From: Thermomonas alba
GTDB taxonomy: Bacteria > Pseudomonadota > Gammaproteobacteria > Xanthomonadales > Xanthomonadaceae
NCBI RefSeq assembly: GCF_022419205.1
Contig: NZ_JAJOZU010000002.1
Coordinates: 455,123 to 519,122 of the forward strand
Direction of reading: 5' to 3'
DNA length: 64,000 bases
The position numbers and the translations under genes are program-made. The notes under the pieces are model-generated. The model was not told the origin of the DNA and did not search any database. It saw nothing but the letters and a program-made list of their open reading frames with translations. Positions 11,000 through 19,962 of this stretch are shown here, piece by piece (within the stretch, counting starts at the first letter, position 1; the number at the start of each line of letters is the position of its first letter).

Positions 11000-11281
11000 T
11001 CACCAGCTGAACAGCTTGTAGTAGGTCATCGGGCCGCCGCGGTTGTCGCGCTCGTCGACGATGCCATCGCCGTTGCGGTCGTAGATGTAGTAGGTCGGCC
11101 CGCGCAGCGGCACCACCTTGACCATGACCAGGCGGCCGCCGTTGCGGTATTCGGTGATGACATCGCCATTGGGCGCGGTATAGGTGGCGGGCGTGGCGCT
11201 GCGCGCGAGCATGTCCTCCGGCGGCACCGTGGTGCAGGCGGACAGGGCGAGCAGGAGGGCGGTGGTCAGGGCGCGGCGCAT
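11000..11281 (-). CDS. DUF2782 lipoprotein
   Basis: The 93-residue protein starts with a lipoprotein signal (MRRALTTALLLALSAC, lipobox LSAC, lipidated cysteine 17). The rest matches DUF2782: EYRNGGRLVMVKVVPLRGPT, then YYIYDRNGDGIVDE and the C-terminal YYKLFSW. It should sit in the inner or outer membrane facing the periplasm. The family is common next to polA in gammaproteobacteria, but here it lies downstream of acnD. A CATACT -10-like box and a GAGG ribosome site precede ATG 11281. Function unknown. Confidence 0.8.
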   Translation of the reverse strand: MRRALTTALLLALSACTTVPPEDMLARSATPATYTAPNGDVITEYRNGGRLVMVKVVPLRGPTYYIYDRNGDGIVDERDNRGGPMTYYKLFSW

Positions 11282-11392
11282 GGCGGAGTCCTCGGCGGCG
11301 ATGCCTGCAGTATGCGCGATGGCGCGTGCGCCTGTCGCGGGCGCAAGGTGCGCGTCTGCGTCCCGCCGGCTCGCCACCGGCACGCAGCGGGC

Positions 11393-11412
11393 GCCGCCGC
11401 GGATGCGGCGGC
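11393..11412 (-). terminator. Hairpin downstream of acnD
   Basis: An 8-bp perfect GC stem (GCCGCCGC, loop GGAT, GCGGCGGC) follows the acnD stop on the minus strand, between acnD and the DUF2782 gene. It lacks a T-tract. Confidence 0.4.
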
Positions 11413-11422
11413 GGGCCGGTCC

Positions 11423-14053
11423 TCAGTGCGCGGCGTTGGCCTCCAGAAAGTCCTGCGCGAACCGCTGCAGCACGCCGCCGGCCTGGTAGATCGCCACTTC
11501 CTCGGCGGTGTCCAGGCGGCAGGTGACCGGGACTTCGATCCGCTGGCCATCCTTGCGCAGGATCACCAGGGTCAGGGTCGCGCCCGGCGCCGGCTGGCCT
11601 TCGACGGCGAACACCTCGCTGCCGTCGATGCCCAGCGTCAGGCGGGTGGTGCCCGGCTGGAACTGCAGCGGGAGCACGCCCATGCCGATCAGGTTGGTGC
11701 GATGGATGCGTTCGAAGCCCTCGGCCACGACCGCCTCCACCCCGGCCAGGCGCACGCCCTTGGCTGCCCAGTCGCGCGAGCTGCCCTGGCCGTAGTCCTT
11801 GCCGGCGATCACGATCAACGGCTGGCGGCGCGCGATGTAGGTCTCGATCGCTTCCCACATGCGCATCACCGTGCCCTCCGGCTCCAGCCGCGTCAGCGAG
11901 CCCTGGCGGATGCTGCCGTCGGGATTGCGCGCCATTTCGTTGAGCAGCTTGGGGTTGGCGAACGTGGCGCGCATCGCGGTTAGGTGGTCGCCGCGATGGG
12001 TGGCGTAGGAGTTGAAGTCCTCCTCCGGCAGACCCATGCGCGCCAGATATTCGCCGGCCGCGCTGTCGGGCAGGATCGCGTTGCTGGGCGAGAGATGGTC
12101 GGTGGTGATGTTGTCGCCCAGCACCGCCAGCGCGCGCATCCCGCGCAGGGTGCGCGGGTAGGCCGCCAGCGCGCCCACGCCCTCGCGGTCCCAGTACGGC
12201 GGGCGGCGGATGTAGGTGCTCTGCGGGCGCCAGGCGTACAGCGGCGCGGCGCGTTCGGTCTGCGCGCGCGGCGCGAACATCGGCCCGTACACCGCGCGGA
12301 ACTGCTCCGGCTTCACGCTGGCCTGCACCACCGCGTCGATCTCTTCATCGCTCGGCCAGATGTCCTTCAGCCGCACCGGCCGGCCTTCGGCATCGGTGCC
12401 GAGCACGTCGCGCTCGATGTCGAAGCGGATGGTGCCGGCGAGCGCATAGGCGATCACCAGCGGCGGGCTGGCCAGGAACGCCTGCTTGGCATAGGGGTGG
12501 ATGCGGCCGTCGAAGTTGCGGTTGCCCGACAGCACCGCCACCGCGTACAGGTCGCGGTCGATGATCTCCTGCTGGATCGCAGGATCCAGCGCGCCGCTCA
12601 TGCCGTTGCAGGTGGTGCAGGCGAAGCCGACGATGCCGAAGCCGAGCTGCTCCAGCGCCGGCAGCAGGCCGGCGTCCTTCAGGTAGGCCTCCACCACCCG
12701 CGAGCCCGGGGCCAGCGAGGTCTTCACCCACGGCTTGCGGGCGAGGCCGCGGGCGACGGCATTGCGCGCCAGCAGCCCGGCGGCGATCACGTTGCGCGGA
12801 TTGCTGGTATTGGTGCAGCTGGTAATGGCGGCGATGATCACCGCGCCATCCGGCAGCCGGCCTGCGGCCTCGTCGGCGCGCGCGGCAGCCAGCTTGCCCG
12901 CATCGGCGATCCCGCGTTCGGCCAGCGCCGTCACCGGCAGCTTGCGGTGCGGGTTGGACGGACCGGCCAGGGTGCGTTCCACCGTGGACAGATCGAAATG
13001 CAGGGTGCGCTCGTACTGCGCGTGCGTCAGATCGTCGGCCCACAGGCCCAGGGTCTTGGCATAGCGCTCGACCAGGGCCACCTGGGCATCGCTGCGGCCG
13101 GTCAGGCGCAGGTAGTCCAGGGTGTTGTCGTCGATGAAGAACAGCGCCGCGGTCGCGCCGTACTCGGGCGCCATGTTGCTGATGGTGGCGCGGTCGCCGA
13201 TGCTCAGCGCCGCCGCGCCGGCGCCGCGGAACTCCAGGTAGGCGCCGACCACCTTCTCCTTGCGCAGGAACTCGGTCAGCGTGAGCACGATGTCGGTGGC
13301 GGTGATGCCGGGGCCGGGGCGGCCGCTGAGTTCCACCGCCACGATCTCGGGCAGGCGCATCATCGAGGCGCGGCCCAGCATCACGCTCTCCGCCTCCAGC
13401 CCGCCGACACCGACGGCGATCACGCCCAGCGCGTCCACGTGCGGGGTGTGCGAGTCGGTGCCGACGCAAGTGTCCGGAAAGGCCACGCCGTCGCGGGCAT
13501 CGATCACCGGCGACATCTTTTCCAGGTTGATCTGATGCATGATGCCGTTGCCGGCTGGGATCACGTCCACGTTGTCGAATGCGCGCCGGCACCACTCGAT
13601 GAAATCGAAGCGGTCGGCGTTGCGGCGGTCCTCGATCGCGCGGTTCTTGGCGAATGCCTGCGGGTCGAAGCCCGGCGCCTCCACCGCCAGCGAGTGGTCC
13701 ACGATCAGCTGCACCGGCACCACCGGATTCACCCGCGCCGGGTCGCCGCCAGCCGCGGCGATCGCCTCGCGCAGGCCGGCCAGGTCCACCAGCGCGGTCA
13801 GGCCGAGGATGTCGTGGCAGACCACGCGGCCGGGGAACCACGGGAAATCGAGATCGCGGCGGCGTTCGATCAGCTGGCGCAGATAGGCCTCGATGTGGGC
13901 CGGCTCGGCCCGGCGCACGATGTTTTCGGCATGCACCCGCGCGGTGTACGGCAGCCTTGCCCAGGCGCCCGGCTGCAGCGCCTCCACCGCCTCGCGGGCG
14001 TCGAAATAGTCGAAGGCGGTGCCGGGCAGGGGCTTGCGGTAGCTGGTGTTCAT
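11423..14053 (-). CDS. acnD: AcnD-type Fe/S aconitase / 2-methylcitrate dehydratase
   Basis: The 876-residue protein follows AcnD along its whole visible length: RKPLPGTAFDYFDAREAVEA, RDLDFPWFPGRVVCHDILG, CVGTDSHTPHVDALGV and NMAPEYGATAALFFIDD. The [4Fe-4S] cysteines are in AITSCTNTSNP and GFACTTCNGMSG, and the swivel domain has DYGQGSSRDWAAKG. AcnD dehydrates 2-methylcitrate in propionate catabolism, usually with the isomerase PrpF, and also has aconitase activity. No prp genes are visible here, so it may serve as a general aconitase or the pathway is scattered. ATG 14053 gives the usual MNT start; an ATG directly in front (14056) is possible. It is divergent from dusA. Confidence 0.88.
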   Translation of the reverse strand: MNTSYRKPLPGTAFDYFDAREAVEALQPGAWARLPYTARVHAENIVRRAEPAHIEAYLRQLIERRRDLDFPWFPGRVVCHDILGLTALVDLAGLREAIAAAGGDPARVNPVVPVQLIVDHSLAVEAPGFDPQAFAKNRAIEDRRNADRFDFIEWCRRAFDNVDVIPAGNGIMHQINLEKMSPVIDARDGVAFPDTCVGTDSHTPHVDALGVIAVGVGGLEAESVMLGRASMMRLPEIVAVELSGRPGPGITATDIVLTLTEFLRKEKVVGAYLEFRGAGAAALSIGDRATISNMAPEYGATAALFFIDDNTLDYLRLTGRSDAQVALVERYAKTLGLWADDLTHAQYERTLHFDLSTVERTLAGPSNPHRKLPVTALAERGIADAGKLAAARADEAAGRLPDGAVIIAAITSCTNTSNPRNVIAAGLLARNAVARGLARKPWVKTSLAPGSRVVEAYLKDAGLLPALEQLGFGIVGFACTTCNGMSGALDPAIQQEIIDRDLYAVAVLSGNRNFDGRIHPYAKQAFLASPPLVIAYALAGTIRFDIERDVLGTDAEGRPVRLKDIWPSDEEIDAVVQASVKPEQFRAVYGPMFAPRAQTERAAPLYAWRPQSTYIRRPPYWDREGVGALAAYPRTLRGMRALAVLGDNITTDHLSPSNAILPDSAAGEYLARMGLPEEDFNSYATHRGDHLTAMRATFANPKLLNEMARNPDGSIRQGSLTRLEPEGTVMRMWEAIETYIARRQPLIVIAGKDYGQGSSRDWAAKGVRLAGVEAVVAEGFERIHRTNLIGMGVLPLQFQPGTTRLTLGIDGSEVFAVEGQPAPGATLTLVILRKDGQRIEVPVTCRLDTAEEVAIYQAGGVLQRFAQDFLEANAAH

Positions 14054-14136
14054 CATGACGGGAACCGGATCTGGAACCGAACGGCTATTCTCGCCCATCG
14101 CGGCCGCTTCCGCCCCAGCCCGTACAATGCGCCGCC

Positions 14137-15138
14137 ATGTCTGCCGCGCCCGCCATCCCCGTCGATCAGTTGCGCCTGTCCGTCGCCCCGATGATGGACT
14201 GGACCGACACCCATTGCCGCGCCTTCCACCGCGTGCTGGCGCCGCATGCGCGGCTGTATACCGAAATGGTGCATGCCAATGCGGTGATCCACGGCGACCG
14301 CGCGCGGTTGCTGGCGATGGATGCGAGTGAACATCCGGTGGCGTTGCAGCTGGGCGGCAGCGAGCCTGAGCTGCTGGCGCAGGCGGCGCGGATTGCCGCC
14401 GAGGCGGGGTTCGACGAGATCAATCTCAACTGCGGCTGCCCGTCCGACCGCGTACAGGCCGGGCGCTTCGGCGCCTGCCTGATGCGCGAGCCGGCGCTGG
14501 TGGCGGAGAGCGTGGCGGCGATGATCGCTGCCGTACCGGGCGTGCCGGTGACGGTCAAATGCAGGCTCGGCGTGGATGACGACCACGAATGGGAGCGCTT
14601 TCTCGGCTTCATCGACACCGTCGCCGCGGCCGGCTGCCAAACGTTCATCGTGCATGCGCGCAACGCCTGGCTGCAGGGCCTATCGCCCAAGGAGAATCGC
14701 GAGGTGCCGCCGCTGCGCTACGACTGGGCCTACCGGCTCAAGCGCGAGCGGCCGGCGCTGCAGGTGGTGGTGAACGGCGGCATCGCGGATGCGGCGGAGG
14801 CGACCGCGCACCTCGCCCACGTCGATGGCGCGATGCTCGGCCGCGCCGCCTACCACACGCCCTACCTGCTGCATGAGCTCGACGCGCAGTGGTTTGGCGG
14901 CCTCCGGCGCACGCGCGCCGAGCTGCTGCGCGCCTATCGACCCTACGTGGAAGCGCAGCTCGCGCAGGGCGTGTTCCTCAAGCACATCGTCCGCCACGTG
15001 CTCGGCCTGTTCGCCGGCCAGCCGGGCGGGCGCGCGTTCCGGCAGGTGCTCAGCGAAGGCGCGCACAAGCCGGGCGCCGGCTGGGCGCTGGTCGAGCAGG
15101 CGTTGGCCCTCACCGGGCGCGGGGCGCAGGCGGCATGA
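14137..15138 (+). CDS. dusA: tRNA-dihydrouridine(20/20a) synthase
   Basis: DusA is an FMN enzyme that reduces uridine 20/20a in the tRNA D-loop. The 333-residue product shows LSVAPMMDWTDTHCRAFHR at the N-terminus, VALQLGGSEPE, the catalytic-cysteine region NLNCGCPSDRVQAGRFGACL, and the FMN-phosphate segments FIVHARNAWLQGLSPKENR and VVVNGGI, with DGAMLGRAAY later. TACAAT (14123-14128) ends 8 nt before the ATG and no Shine-Dalgarno is visible, consistent with near-leaderless expression. Its stop overlaps the start of the next gene by ATGA (15135-15138), implying translational coupling. Confidence 0.95.
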   Translation: MSAAPAIPVDQLRLSVAPMMDWTDTHCRAFHRVLAPHARLYTEMVHANAVIHGDRARLLAMDASEHPVALQLGGSEPELLAQAARIAAEAGFDEINLNCGCPSDRVQAGRFGACLMREPALVAESVAAMIAAVPGVPVTVKCRLGVDDDHEWERFLGFIDTVAAAGCQTFIVHARNAWLQGLSPKENREVPPLRYDWAYRLKRERPALQVVVNGGIADAAEATAHLAHVDGAMLGRAAYHTPYLLHELDAQWFGGLRRTRAELLRAYRPYVEAQLAQGVFLKHIVRHVLGLFAGQPGGRAFRQVLSEGAHKPGAGWALVEQALALTGRGAQAA

Positions 15139-16067
15139 TCACCCGCGACCCCGATGCCTTCTTCGCCTTCGCGCGTGGCGTCAAGGCCGACTTCGGTCCG
15201 GCCACGCCGCGCGCGGCGTTCCTGGTCGCGCCGGACGGCTTCCGCCTGGCCGAACAGTCGGCCCGCGACAACGCCTACATGGCCGACGCGGCGGCGTTCG
15301 ACGCCGCGCGCGCCTCGGCCCAGCACCGCGACCTGCACCGCGCGATCTCCGCCGTGTTGCCGACGGTCTGCTTCGCCGGCGACCCGGCCACCCCGGACGC
15401 GGTGTTTCCCAACAACGTGTTCGGCACCGCGGCCGGGCGCTACGTGGTCGGCCGCATGCGCCATCCGGTGCGCCAGCGCGAAGCGGCCCGCGCCGATATT
15501 CGCGCGTTCTTCCGCGACGTCCTCGGCATGACCGAAGTCGACCTGTCCAGCCAGCCGCATGCATGCGAGCTCACGGGTTCGCTGGTGATCGACCGCGCGC
15601 GCGGGCTCGGCTACTGCGGCCTGTCCGAGCGCTGCGACGAGGCCGGCGCGCGCCTCATGCACGCGGCGTTCGGCCTGCGCGCCACCCTGCTGTTCGACCT
15701 CGCCCCCGGCGAGTACCACGCGAACGTCGTGCTGGCGGTGCTGGCCGGGCGGGCCGCCGTGGTGTGCCCGGCGGGCTTCGCCGATCCCGCGGTGGCGGAG
15801 GCCATCGCCGGCATCTACGCCCCGCACGCGGTGGTGTGCGACGCCGCCGAGCACGCGGCGTTCGTCGCCAACTGCATCGCCCTCTCGCCGGAGACGGTGT
15901 GGATGAGCGCGACGGCCGGCCGGGCGCTGGCGCCCGTGCACCGGGCGGTGCTGGCCGAGGCTGGGTTTCGGGTCGAGACGGTCGAACTGGACGCCATCGA
16001 GGCGGCTGGCGGCTCGCTGCGCTGCTGCATCGGCGAGCTCTTCACGGGCCCGTCGGCAGGAAGCTGA
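15135..16067 (+). CDS. DDAH/arginine deiminase-like amidinohydrolase
   Basis: The 310-residue product belongs to the guanidino-group modifying pentein superfamily (arginine deiminase-related, CtlX/DDAH-like). The substrate segment PDAVFPNNVFG, the catalytic histidine in APGEYHANVVLA, and the nucleophilic cysteine near the C-terminus (GGSLRCCIGELF) can be seen. It probably hydrolyses arginine, citrulline or a methylarginine; the exact substrate is not clear. The start overlaps the dusA stop by ATGA, so it is read from the same message. The pairing with a tRNA modification enzyme has no obvious functional logic. Confidence 0.8.
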   Translation: MITRDPDAFFAFARGVKADFGPATPRAAFLVAPDGFRLAEQSARDNAYMADAAAFDAARASAQHRDLHRAISAVLPTVCFAGDPATPDAVFPNNVFGTAAGRYVVGRMRHPVRQREAARADIRAFFRDVLGMTEVDLSSQPHACELTGSLVIDRARGLGYCGLSERCDEAGARLMHAAFGLRATLLFDLAPGEYHANVVLAVLAGRAAVVCPAGFADPAVAEAIAGIYAPHAVVCDAAEHAAFVANCIALSPETVWMSATAGRALAPVHRAVLAEAGFRVETVELDAIEAAGGSLRCCIGELFTGPSAGS

Positions 16068-16083
16068 ACGCCGCGGTATCCTG

Positions 16084-16110
16084 TTCAGGAAACTTCAGGG
16101 GGGGTTCACC
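16084..16110 (+). promoter_or_regulatory. Three TTCA(G/C) half-sites, probable response-regulator box
   Basis: TTCAGG (16084-16089), TTCAGG (16094-16099) and TTCACC (16105-16110) lie in direct orientation, 10 and 11 bp apart. OmpR/PhoB-family regulators bind direct repeats with this helical spacing. It lies just upstream of the PepSY-like/PhoP/PhoQ operon, so autoregulation by that PhoP is the simplest reading (inference). Confidence 0.45.
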
Positions 16111-16160
16111 CCTGGATTTCAAGAATGCCCGTCACCGCCGTGGATGATCGAACTGCCCCG

Positions 16161-16526
16161 ATGTCTCGCTTTCCGCATGTCCCGATGAATCTGTTGGCCG
16201 CCGCCGTGCTGGGCGCGCTGCCGACGGCCTCGGCCTGGGCGCAGCAGCTGCCACCGTGGATGCAGCAGGGTGCCCCGCGCGAGCGCGCGCAGCCGGCGAT
16301 GGAAATGCCGCCGCGGCGTGACACTCTGTCGGAGGCGATCCGGCGCGCCGAGCGCGACACCCGCGGCGAAGTGCTGTCGGCCGAGCGCGTCCAGTTCGAC
16401 GGTCGCGACATGCACCGGGTGAAGGTGGTGGACGACCAGGGTCGGGTGCGTGTCTACATGCAGGATCCCGCTCGCCGCGGCGATGGCGGGCGACGGCCGC
16501 CGTCCGCCGCGGATGGCGGCGACTGA
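16161..16526 (+). CDS. PepSY-like periplasmic protein
   Basis: The 121-residue product has a signal peptide (hydrophobic MNLLAAAVLGALPTASAWA, cleavage AWA-QQ) and a C-terminal domain with the PepSY pattern ERDTRGEVLSAERVQFDGRD followed by HRVKVVDDQGRVRVYMQD. Such small PepSY proteins commonly precede a response regulator and sensor kinase and are thought to tune the kinase or an envelope protease from the periplasm. ATG 16161 puts the signal peptide at the N-terminus; ATG 16125 would add 12 residues. The PhoP-like gene follows after 56 nt. The extreme C-terminus is arginine-, proline- and glycine-rich. Confidence 0.72.
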   Translation: MSRFPHVPMNLLAAAVLGALPTASAWAQQLPPWMQQGAPRERAQPAMEMPPRRDTLSEAIRRAERDTRGEVLSAERVQFDGRDMHRVKVVDDQGRVRVYMQDPARRGDGGRRPPSAADGGD

Positions 16527-16582
16527 CGCCTCGCCGTATGCGATTGCCCTCTTCTCATTTCAGCGATTCCTAAGGAGTGACC

Positions 16583-17266
16583 ATGCGTATCCTGCTCGTC
16601 GAAGACGAAGCCCCGCTGCGTGAGACGCTGGCAGCCCGCCTGAAGCGCGAAGGCTATGCAGTGGATGCCGCCCAGGATGGCGAAGAGGGTCTGTACATGG
16701 GACGCGAGGTGCCGTTCGACGTCGGCATCATCGACCTTGGCTTGCCCAAGATGAGCGGCATGGAGCTGATCAAGGCCCTGCGCGACGAGGGCAAGAAGTT
16801 CCCGATCCTGATCCTCACCGCGCGCTCCAGCTGGCAGGACAAGGTGGACGGCCTCAAGCAGGGCGCCGACGACTATCTGGTCAAGCCGTTCCACGTCGAG
16901 GAGCTGCTGGCACGCATCAACGCGCTGATGCGCCGCGCCGCCGGCTGGAGCAAGCCGACCCTGGAATGCGGGCCGGTGACCCTGGATCTGGCCGCGCAGA
17001 CGGTCAGCGTCAACGGCAGCAACGTGGACCTGACCAGCTATGAGTACAAAGTACTCGAATACCTGATGATGCATGCCGGCGAGCTGGTCTCGAAGGCCGA
17101 CCTCACCGAGCACATCTACCAGCAGGACTTCGACCGCGATTCCAACGTGCTCGAGGTCTTCATCGGCCGCCTGCGCAAGAAGCTGGACCCGGATGGCACC
17201 CTCAAGCCGATCGAGACCGTGCGCGGCCGCGGCTACCGTTTCGCCATACCGCGTAGCGGCGAGTGA
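16583..17266 (+). CDS. phoP: OmpR-family response regulator, PhoP-like
   Basis: The 227-residue protein has a receiver domain (acidic pocket E7 D8, phospho-acceptor D51 in IIDLGLPKMSG, conserved lysine in DDYLVKPF) and a winged-helix DNA-binding domain (SYEYKVLEYLMMHAGELVSK, VRGRGYRF). Sequence and partner kinase match the PhoP/PhoQ type that responds to divalent cations or antimicrobial peptides. AAGGAG sits 6 nt before ATG 16583; a GTG two codons earlier is less likely. The phoQ gene follows after 18 nt, and a PepSY-like gene precedes it. The direct repeats at 16084-16110 are a likely binding site. Confidence 0.9.
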   Translation: MRILLVEDEAPLRETLAARLKREGYAVDAAQDGEEGLYMGREVPFDVGIIDLGLPKMSGMELIKALRDEGKKFPILILTARSSWQDKVDGLKQGADDYLVKPFHVEELLARINALMRRAAGWSKPTLECGPVTLDLAAQTVSVNGSNVDLTSYEYKVLEYLMMHAGELVSKADLTEHIYQQDFDRDSNVLEVFIGRLRKKLDPDGTLKPIETVRGRGYRFAIPRSGE

Positions 17267-17284
17267 GCTCGCAGCGGGGCGCGC

Positions 17285-18736
17285 ATGACGACCGCGCCGG
17301 TCGACGCTGACGGAGAGACCACACCGTCGCGCAGGTACCGCTTGCGCATCGCGCAGCCGCGCTCGCTGCGCTCACGCCAGATGTGGGCGGCCAGCCTGGG
17401 CCTGGTCGCCTTCCTGGCGCTGGCCGGCTTCGCCCTCGACGGCGCGTTCCAGCGCACCGCGCAAAGCGGACTGCGCGAACGCCTGCATAGCTATGCGCTG
17501 GCGTATGCCAACAGTGATTTTGCCCGCGACGGCAGCGTGATTCCGCCGTGGGATCCGCCGGATGCGCGCTTCCGGCGTCCCGGCAGCGGGCTGTATGCGC
17601 AGATCGTGCTCAAGGATGGGCGGTGGGAATCGGAATCCGCGCAGGGGCCGGAACTGCCGCCGGCACCGATGCTGCCGCCCGGCAAGCAGGTGTTCGAGGG
17701 GCCGCTGCCGTTTAGGCAGATCAACGGTGCGCCCGGCCTTGCCTATCGCTTCGGCTACGGGTTGACCCTGAGCGACGACGAGGGCGGCGGCCGCGAGATC
17801 CCGTACACGGTGTACATCCTCGAGGACAGCACCGCGCTGGCGCGCCAGGTCGCGGCATTCCGCGCCGCGCTGTGGTGGTATCTCGGCGGCGCCGGCCTGG
17901 TGTTGCTGCTGCTGCAGACGTTCGTGCTGCGCTGGAGCCTGCGGCCGCTTGGGGATGTGATCGAGGAGCTCGAGCGGGTCCAGCGCGGCGAGGCGGCGGG
18001 CATGAGCCAGGCGCATCCGCGTGAGCTGGAGCCGCTGACCGAGAGCATCAATGCCTTCATCCGCAGCGAGCGCGAGAACCTCGAGCGCCAGCGCAACACC
18101 CTGGCGGATCTCGCGCATAGCCTGAAGACGCCGCTGGCGGTGCTGCGCGCGCGCCTGGACAGCGATGCCAGCGAGGCCGAGCTGCGCCAGGAACTGGATA
18201 CGCAGCTGCGGCGGATGAATGATCTGGTGAGCTATCAGCTGGCGCGCGCCGCGCGTTCCGGCCACGTGCTGTTCTCCGCGCCGGTGGAGATCGAGCCGCA
18301 GGCTGAGCAGATCGTGGTCGGTCTGGAGAAGGTGTACGCCCGCAAAGGGGTGCTGTGCGAGTTCGACATCGCGCCGGAAGCGCGTTTCCACGGCGAGCTC
18401 GGTGACCTCCAGGAGCTGCTCGGCAATCTGCTGGAGAATGCGTTCAAGTGGGCGAAGGCGCGCGTGTTGCTCAGCGTGCGCGAGATTCCAGGGCCGGCGG
18501 GGCAGCGGCCGGGGCTGCGGATCGTGGTCGAGGACGACGGCCCGGGAATCGAGGAGGCGCGCATTCCGCTGATCCTGCAGCGCGGCGTGCGTGGCGACGA
18601 GCGCGTGCAGGGTCACGGGATCGGTCTGTCGATCGTGCAGGACATCATCAAGAGCTACCGGGGGCAGCTGCACGTCGGTCGTTCCGAAGAGCTGGGCGGC
18701 GCGCGCTTCGAAGTCGAACTGCCGGGCGGGCTGTAG
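17285..18736 (+). CDS. phoQ: Sensor histidine kinase, PhoQ-like
   Basis: The 483-residue inner-membrane kinase has a cytoplasmic N-terminus, TM1 near residues 37-58, a periplasmic sensor of about 140 residues, TM2 near 195-218, a HAMP linker, the H-box LADLAHSLKTPLAVLRARL (PhoQ-type HSLKTPL), N-box LLENAFKWAK and G-boxes EDDGPGI and GHGIGLSIVQDI. The RGVRGDERVQGHGIGLS tail is also PhoQ-like. It should phosphorylate the upstream PhoP. The periplasmic domain is rich in proline (ELPPAPMLPPGKQ), and I cannot infer the ligand. Confidence 0.88.
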   Translation: MTTAPVDADGETTPSRRYRLRIAQPRSLRSRQMWAASLGLVAFLALAGFALDGAFQRTAQSGLRERLHSYALAYANSDFARDGSVIPPWDPPDARFRRPGSGLYAQIVLKDGRWESESAQGPELPPAPMLPPGKQVFEGPLPFRQINGAPGLAYRFGYGLTLSDDEGGGREIPYTVYILEDSTALARQVAAFRAALWWYLGGAGLVLLLLQTFVLRWSLRPLGDVIEELERVQRGEAAGMSQAHPRELEPLTESINAFIRSERENLERQRNTLADLAHSLKTPLAVLRARLDSDASEAELRQELDTQLRRMNDLVSYQLARAARSGHVLFSAPVEIEPQAEQIVVGLEKVYARKGVLCEFDIAPEARFHGELGDLQELLGNLLENAFKWAKARVLLSVREIPGPAGQRPGLRIVVEDDGPGIEEARIPLILQRGVRGDERVQGHGIGLSIVQDIIKSYRGQLHVGRSEELGGARFEVELPGGL

Positions 18737-18760
18737 TGCCCGGGGTGAACGGCGGAGCTT

Positions 18761-19519
18761 TCAGCGCGTCAGCAGCGGCTTGCCGTAGAAGCGTTCGAGG
18801 TGCTCGGCCACCTGCGGCATCGCCGCGCGCAGGGTGGATGGGTCGCTGAAATGGTACTCGCTGCAGACGGCAAAGAACTCTTCCGGGGCTTCCGCCGCGT
18901 AGGGATCGATCGCCGTGTCGCGCCCGGCATCGACGGCGTCGCACAGCGCATCGTAGGCACGCTGGAAGTCGGCCGCCCATTGTCGCTGCCAGGCACGCGG
19001 CAGCGGTGGAGTGCCGTCCATCACGCCATCCAGGGCGTCGAGCTTGTGCGCCATTTCGTGCACTGCCACGCAATATCCATCGGTCGGGGCGGCGATGTCG
19101 GCGCACACATCCGCCCAGGACAGAACCAGCGGACCGTGCATCCAGGCCTCGCCGATCAGCTCCTGCTCGCCTTCGTGCAGCACGCCGTAGGCATCCATGT
19201 GGCTGCGGCGGGCGCGAAACGCGCCCGGATACACCACCAGTTCGTGCCAGCCGTGCAGGCCTTCGGCGCCAAACTCGAGCAGCGGCATGCAGCACAGCAG
19301 GGCCAGGCGCAGGCGCTGCACCGGGTTCAGGGTCAAGCCCGCGAGCGGGGTGATGGTCTTATCCTGCAGAAACTTCGCCGCCAGGATGCGCAGGCGCTGC
19401 TGGTACGTGGGATCCAAGCCGCGTAGCCACGGCAGTCCCGCACTGGCCTGGCGCAGCAGGGCTGGATCGAGTTCGGGCGTGGAAGCGGCGCGTTGGCGAC
19501 GGCGGAACGGCCAGATCAC
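18761..19519 (-). CDS. mtfA: MtfA-type zinc metallopeptidase
   Basis: The 252-residue protein carries the MtfA signature: the zinc-binding HEMAHKLD helix in VAVHEMAHKLDALDG, the downstream glutamate region APEEFFAVCSEYHF, and the N-terminal WPFRRRQ that often opens these proteins. In E. coli MtfA is an aminopeptidase that binds the repressor Mlc and so affects glucose PTS regulation; no Mlc gene is seen here. The start is taken as GTG 19519 (V-I-W-P-F), since the next ATG would overlap the upstream minus-strand gene deeply. No good ribosome site is visible, so the start is uncertain. Confidence 0.85.
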   Translation of the reverse strand: MIWPFRRRQRAASTPELDPALLRQASAGLPWLRGLDPTYQQRLRILAAKFLQDKTITPLAGLTLNPVQRLRLALLCCMPLLEFGAEGLHGWHELVVYPGAFRARRSHMDAYGVLHEGEQELIGEAWMHGPLVLSWADVCADIAAPTDGYCVAVHEMAHKLDALDGVMDGTPPLPRAWQRQWAADFQRAYDALCDAVDAGRDTAIDPYAAEAPEEFFAVCSEYHFSDPSTLRAAMPQVAEHLERFYGKPLLTR

Positions 19520-19532
19520 GACAGCCGTGGGG

Positions 19533-19835
19533 TCAACGGAACATGCCCGGCAGGAAGCTGTGGAAGCGCGAGGGCAGCATGCGGCTGTCGCCGCTGTCGC
19601 CACTGCGGGCCGGCGCCGTGGGCGCGGCCTTCGGCCTGGGTGCGCGCGCCGGATGGCTGGCAGCCACCGCGCCGTCGATGTCCACCTCGTCCAGGCGGTC
19701 GAGCTGCGCGGGCGCCGGATCGGCGGGCGGAGCGCTCTCCGGCGCCGGATGCCGCATGTCGGCGGCCGCAGCCGGGCCGAACGCGCCCGTCAGGGCAAGG
19801 CAGACCAGCAGCTGGCGCGGGGAGGGCAGGCGCAT
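19533..19835 (-). CDS. Small secreted hypothetical protein
   Basis: The 100-residue product has a signal peptide (QLLVCLALTGAFGPAAAADM) followed by a proline/alanine-rich, disordered middle and a distinct C-terminal end, SRFHSFLPGMFR. I recall small xanthomonad proteins ending similarly, but no function is known. It lies 13 nt upstream of mtfA on the same strand and may share its message. No strong ribosome site is visible before ATG 19835. Confidence 0.6.
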   Translation of the reverse strand: MRLPSPRQLLVCLALTGAFGPAAAADMRHPAPESAPPADPAPAQLDRLDEVDIDGAVAASHPARAPRPKAAPTAPARSGDSGDSRMLPSRFHSFLPGMFR

Positions 19836-19962
19836 GGACGGTCACCGGGCGAGGGCGGACGATGCGGATGCATTGTCCGGCTCTCGACTATAACAGTGCT
19901 GGCGGACGCGCGCTGCTGCGTCGCAGCAAGCATAGAAGCGGGCCTCTCTGCACACTGGTGGC

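Noticed and set aside
18761-19603. Longer mtfA start at 19603
   Set aside because: It would overlap the upstream signal-peptide gene by about 70 bp and add residues without resemblance to MtfA; GTG 19519 gives the normal N-terminus.
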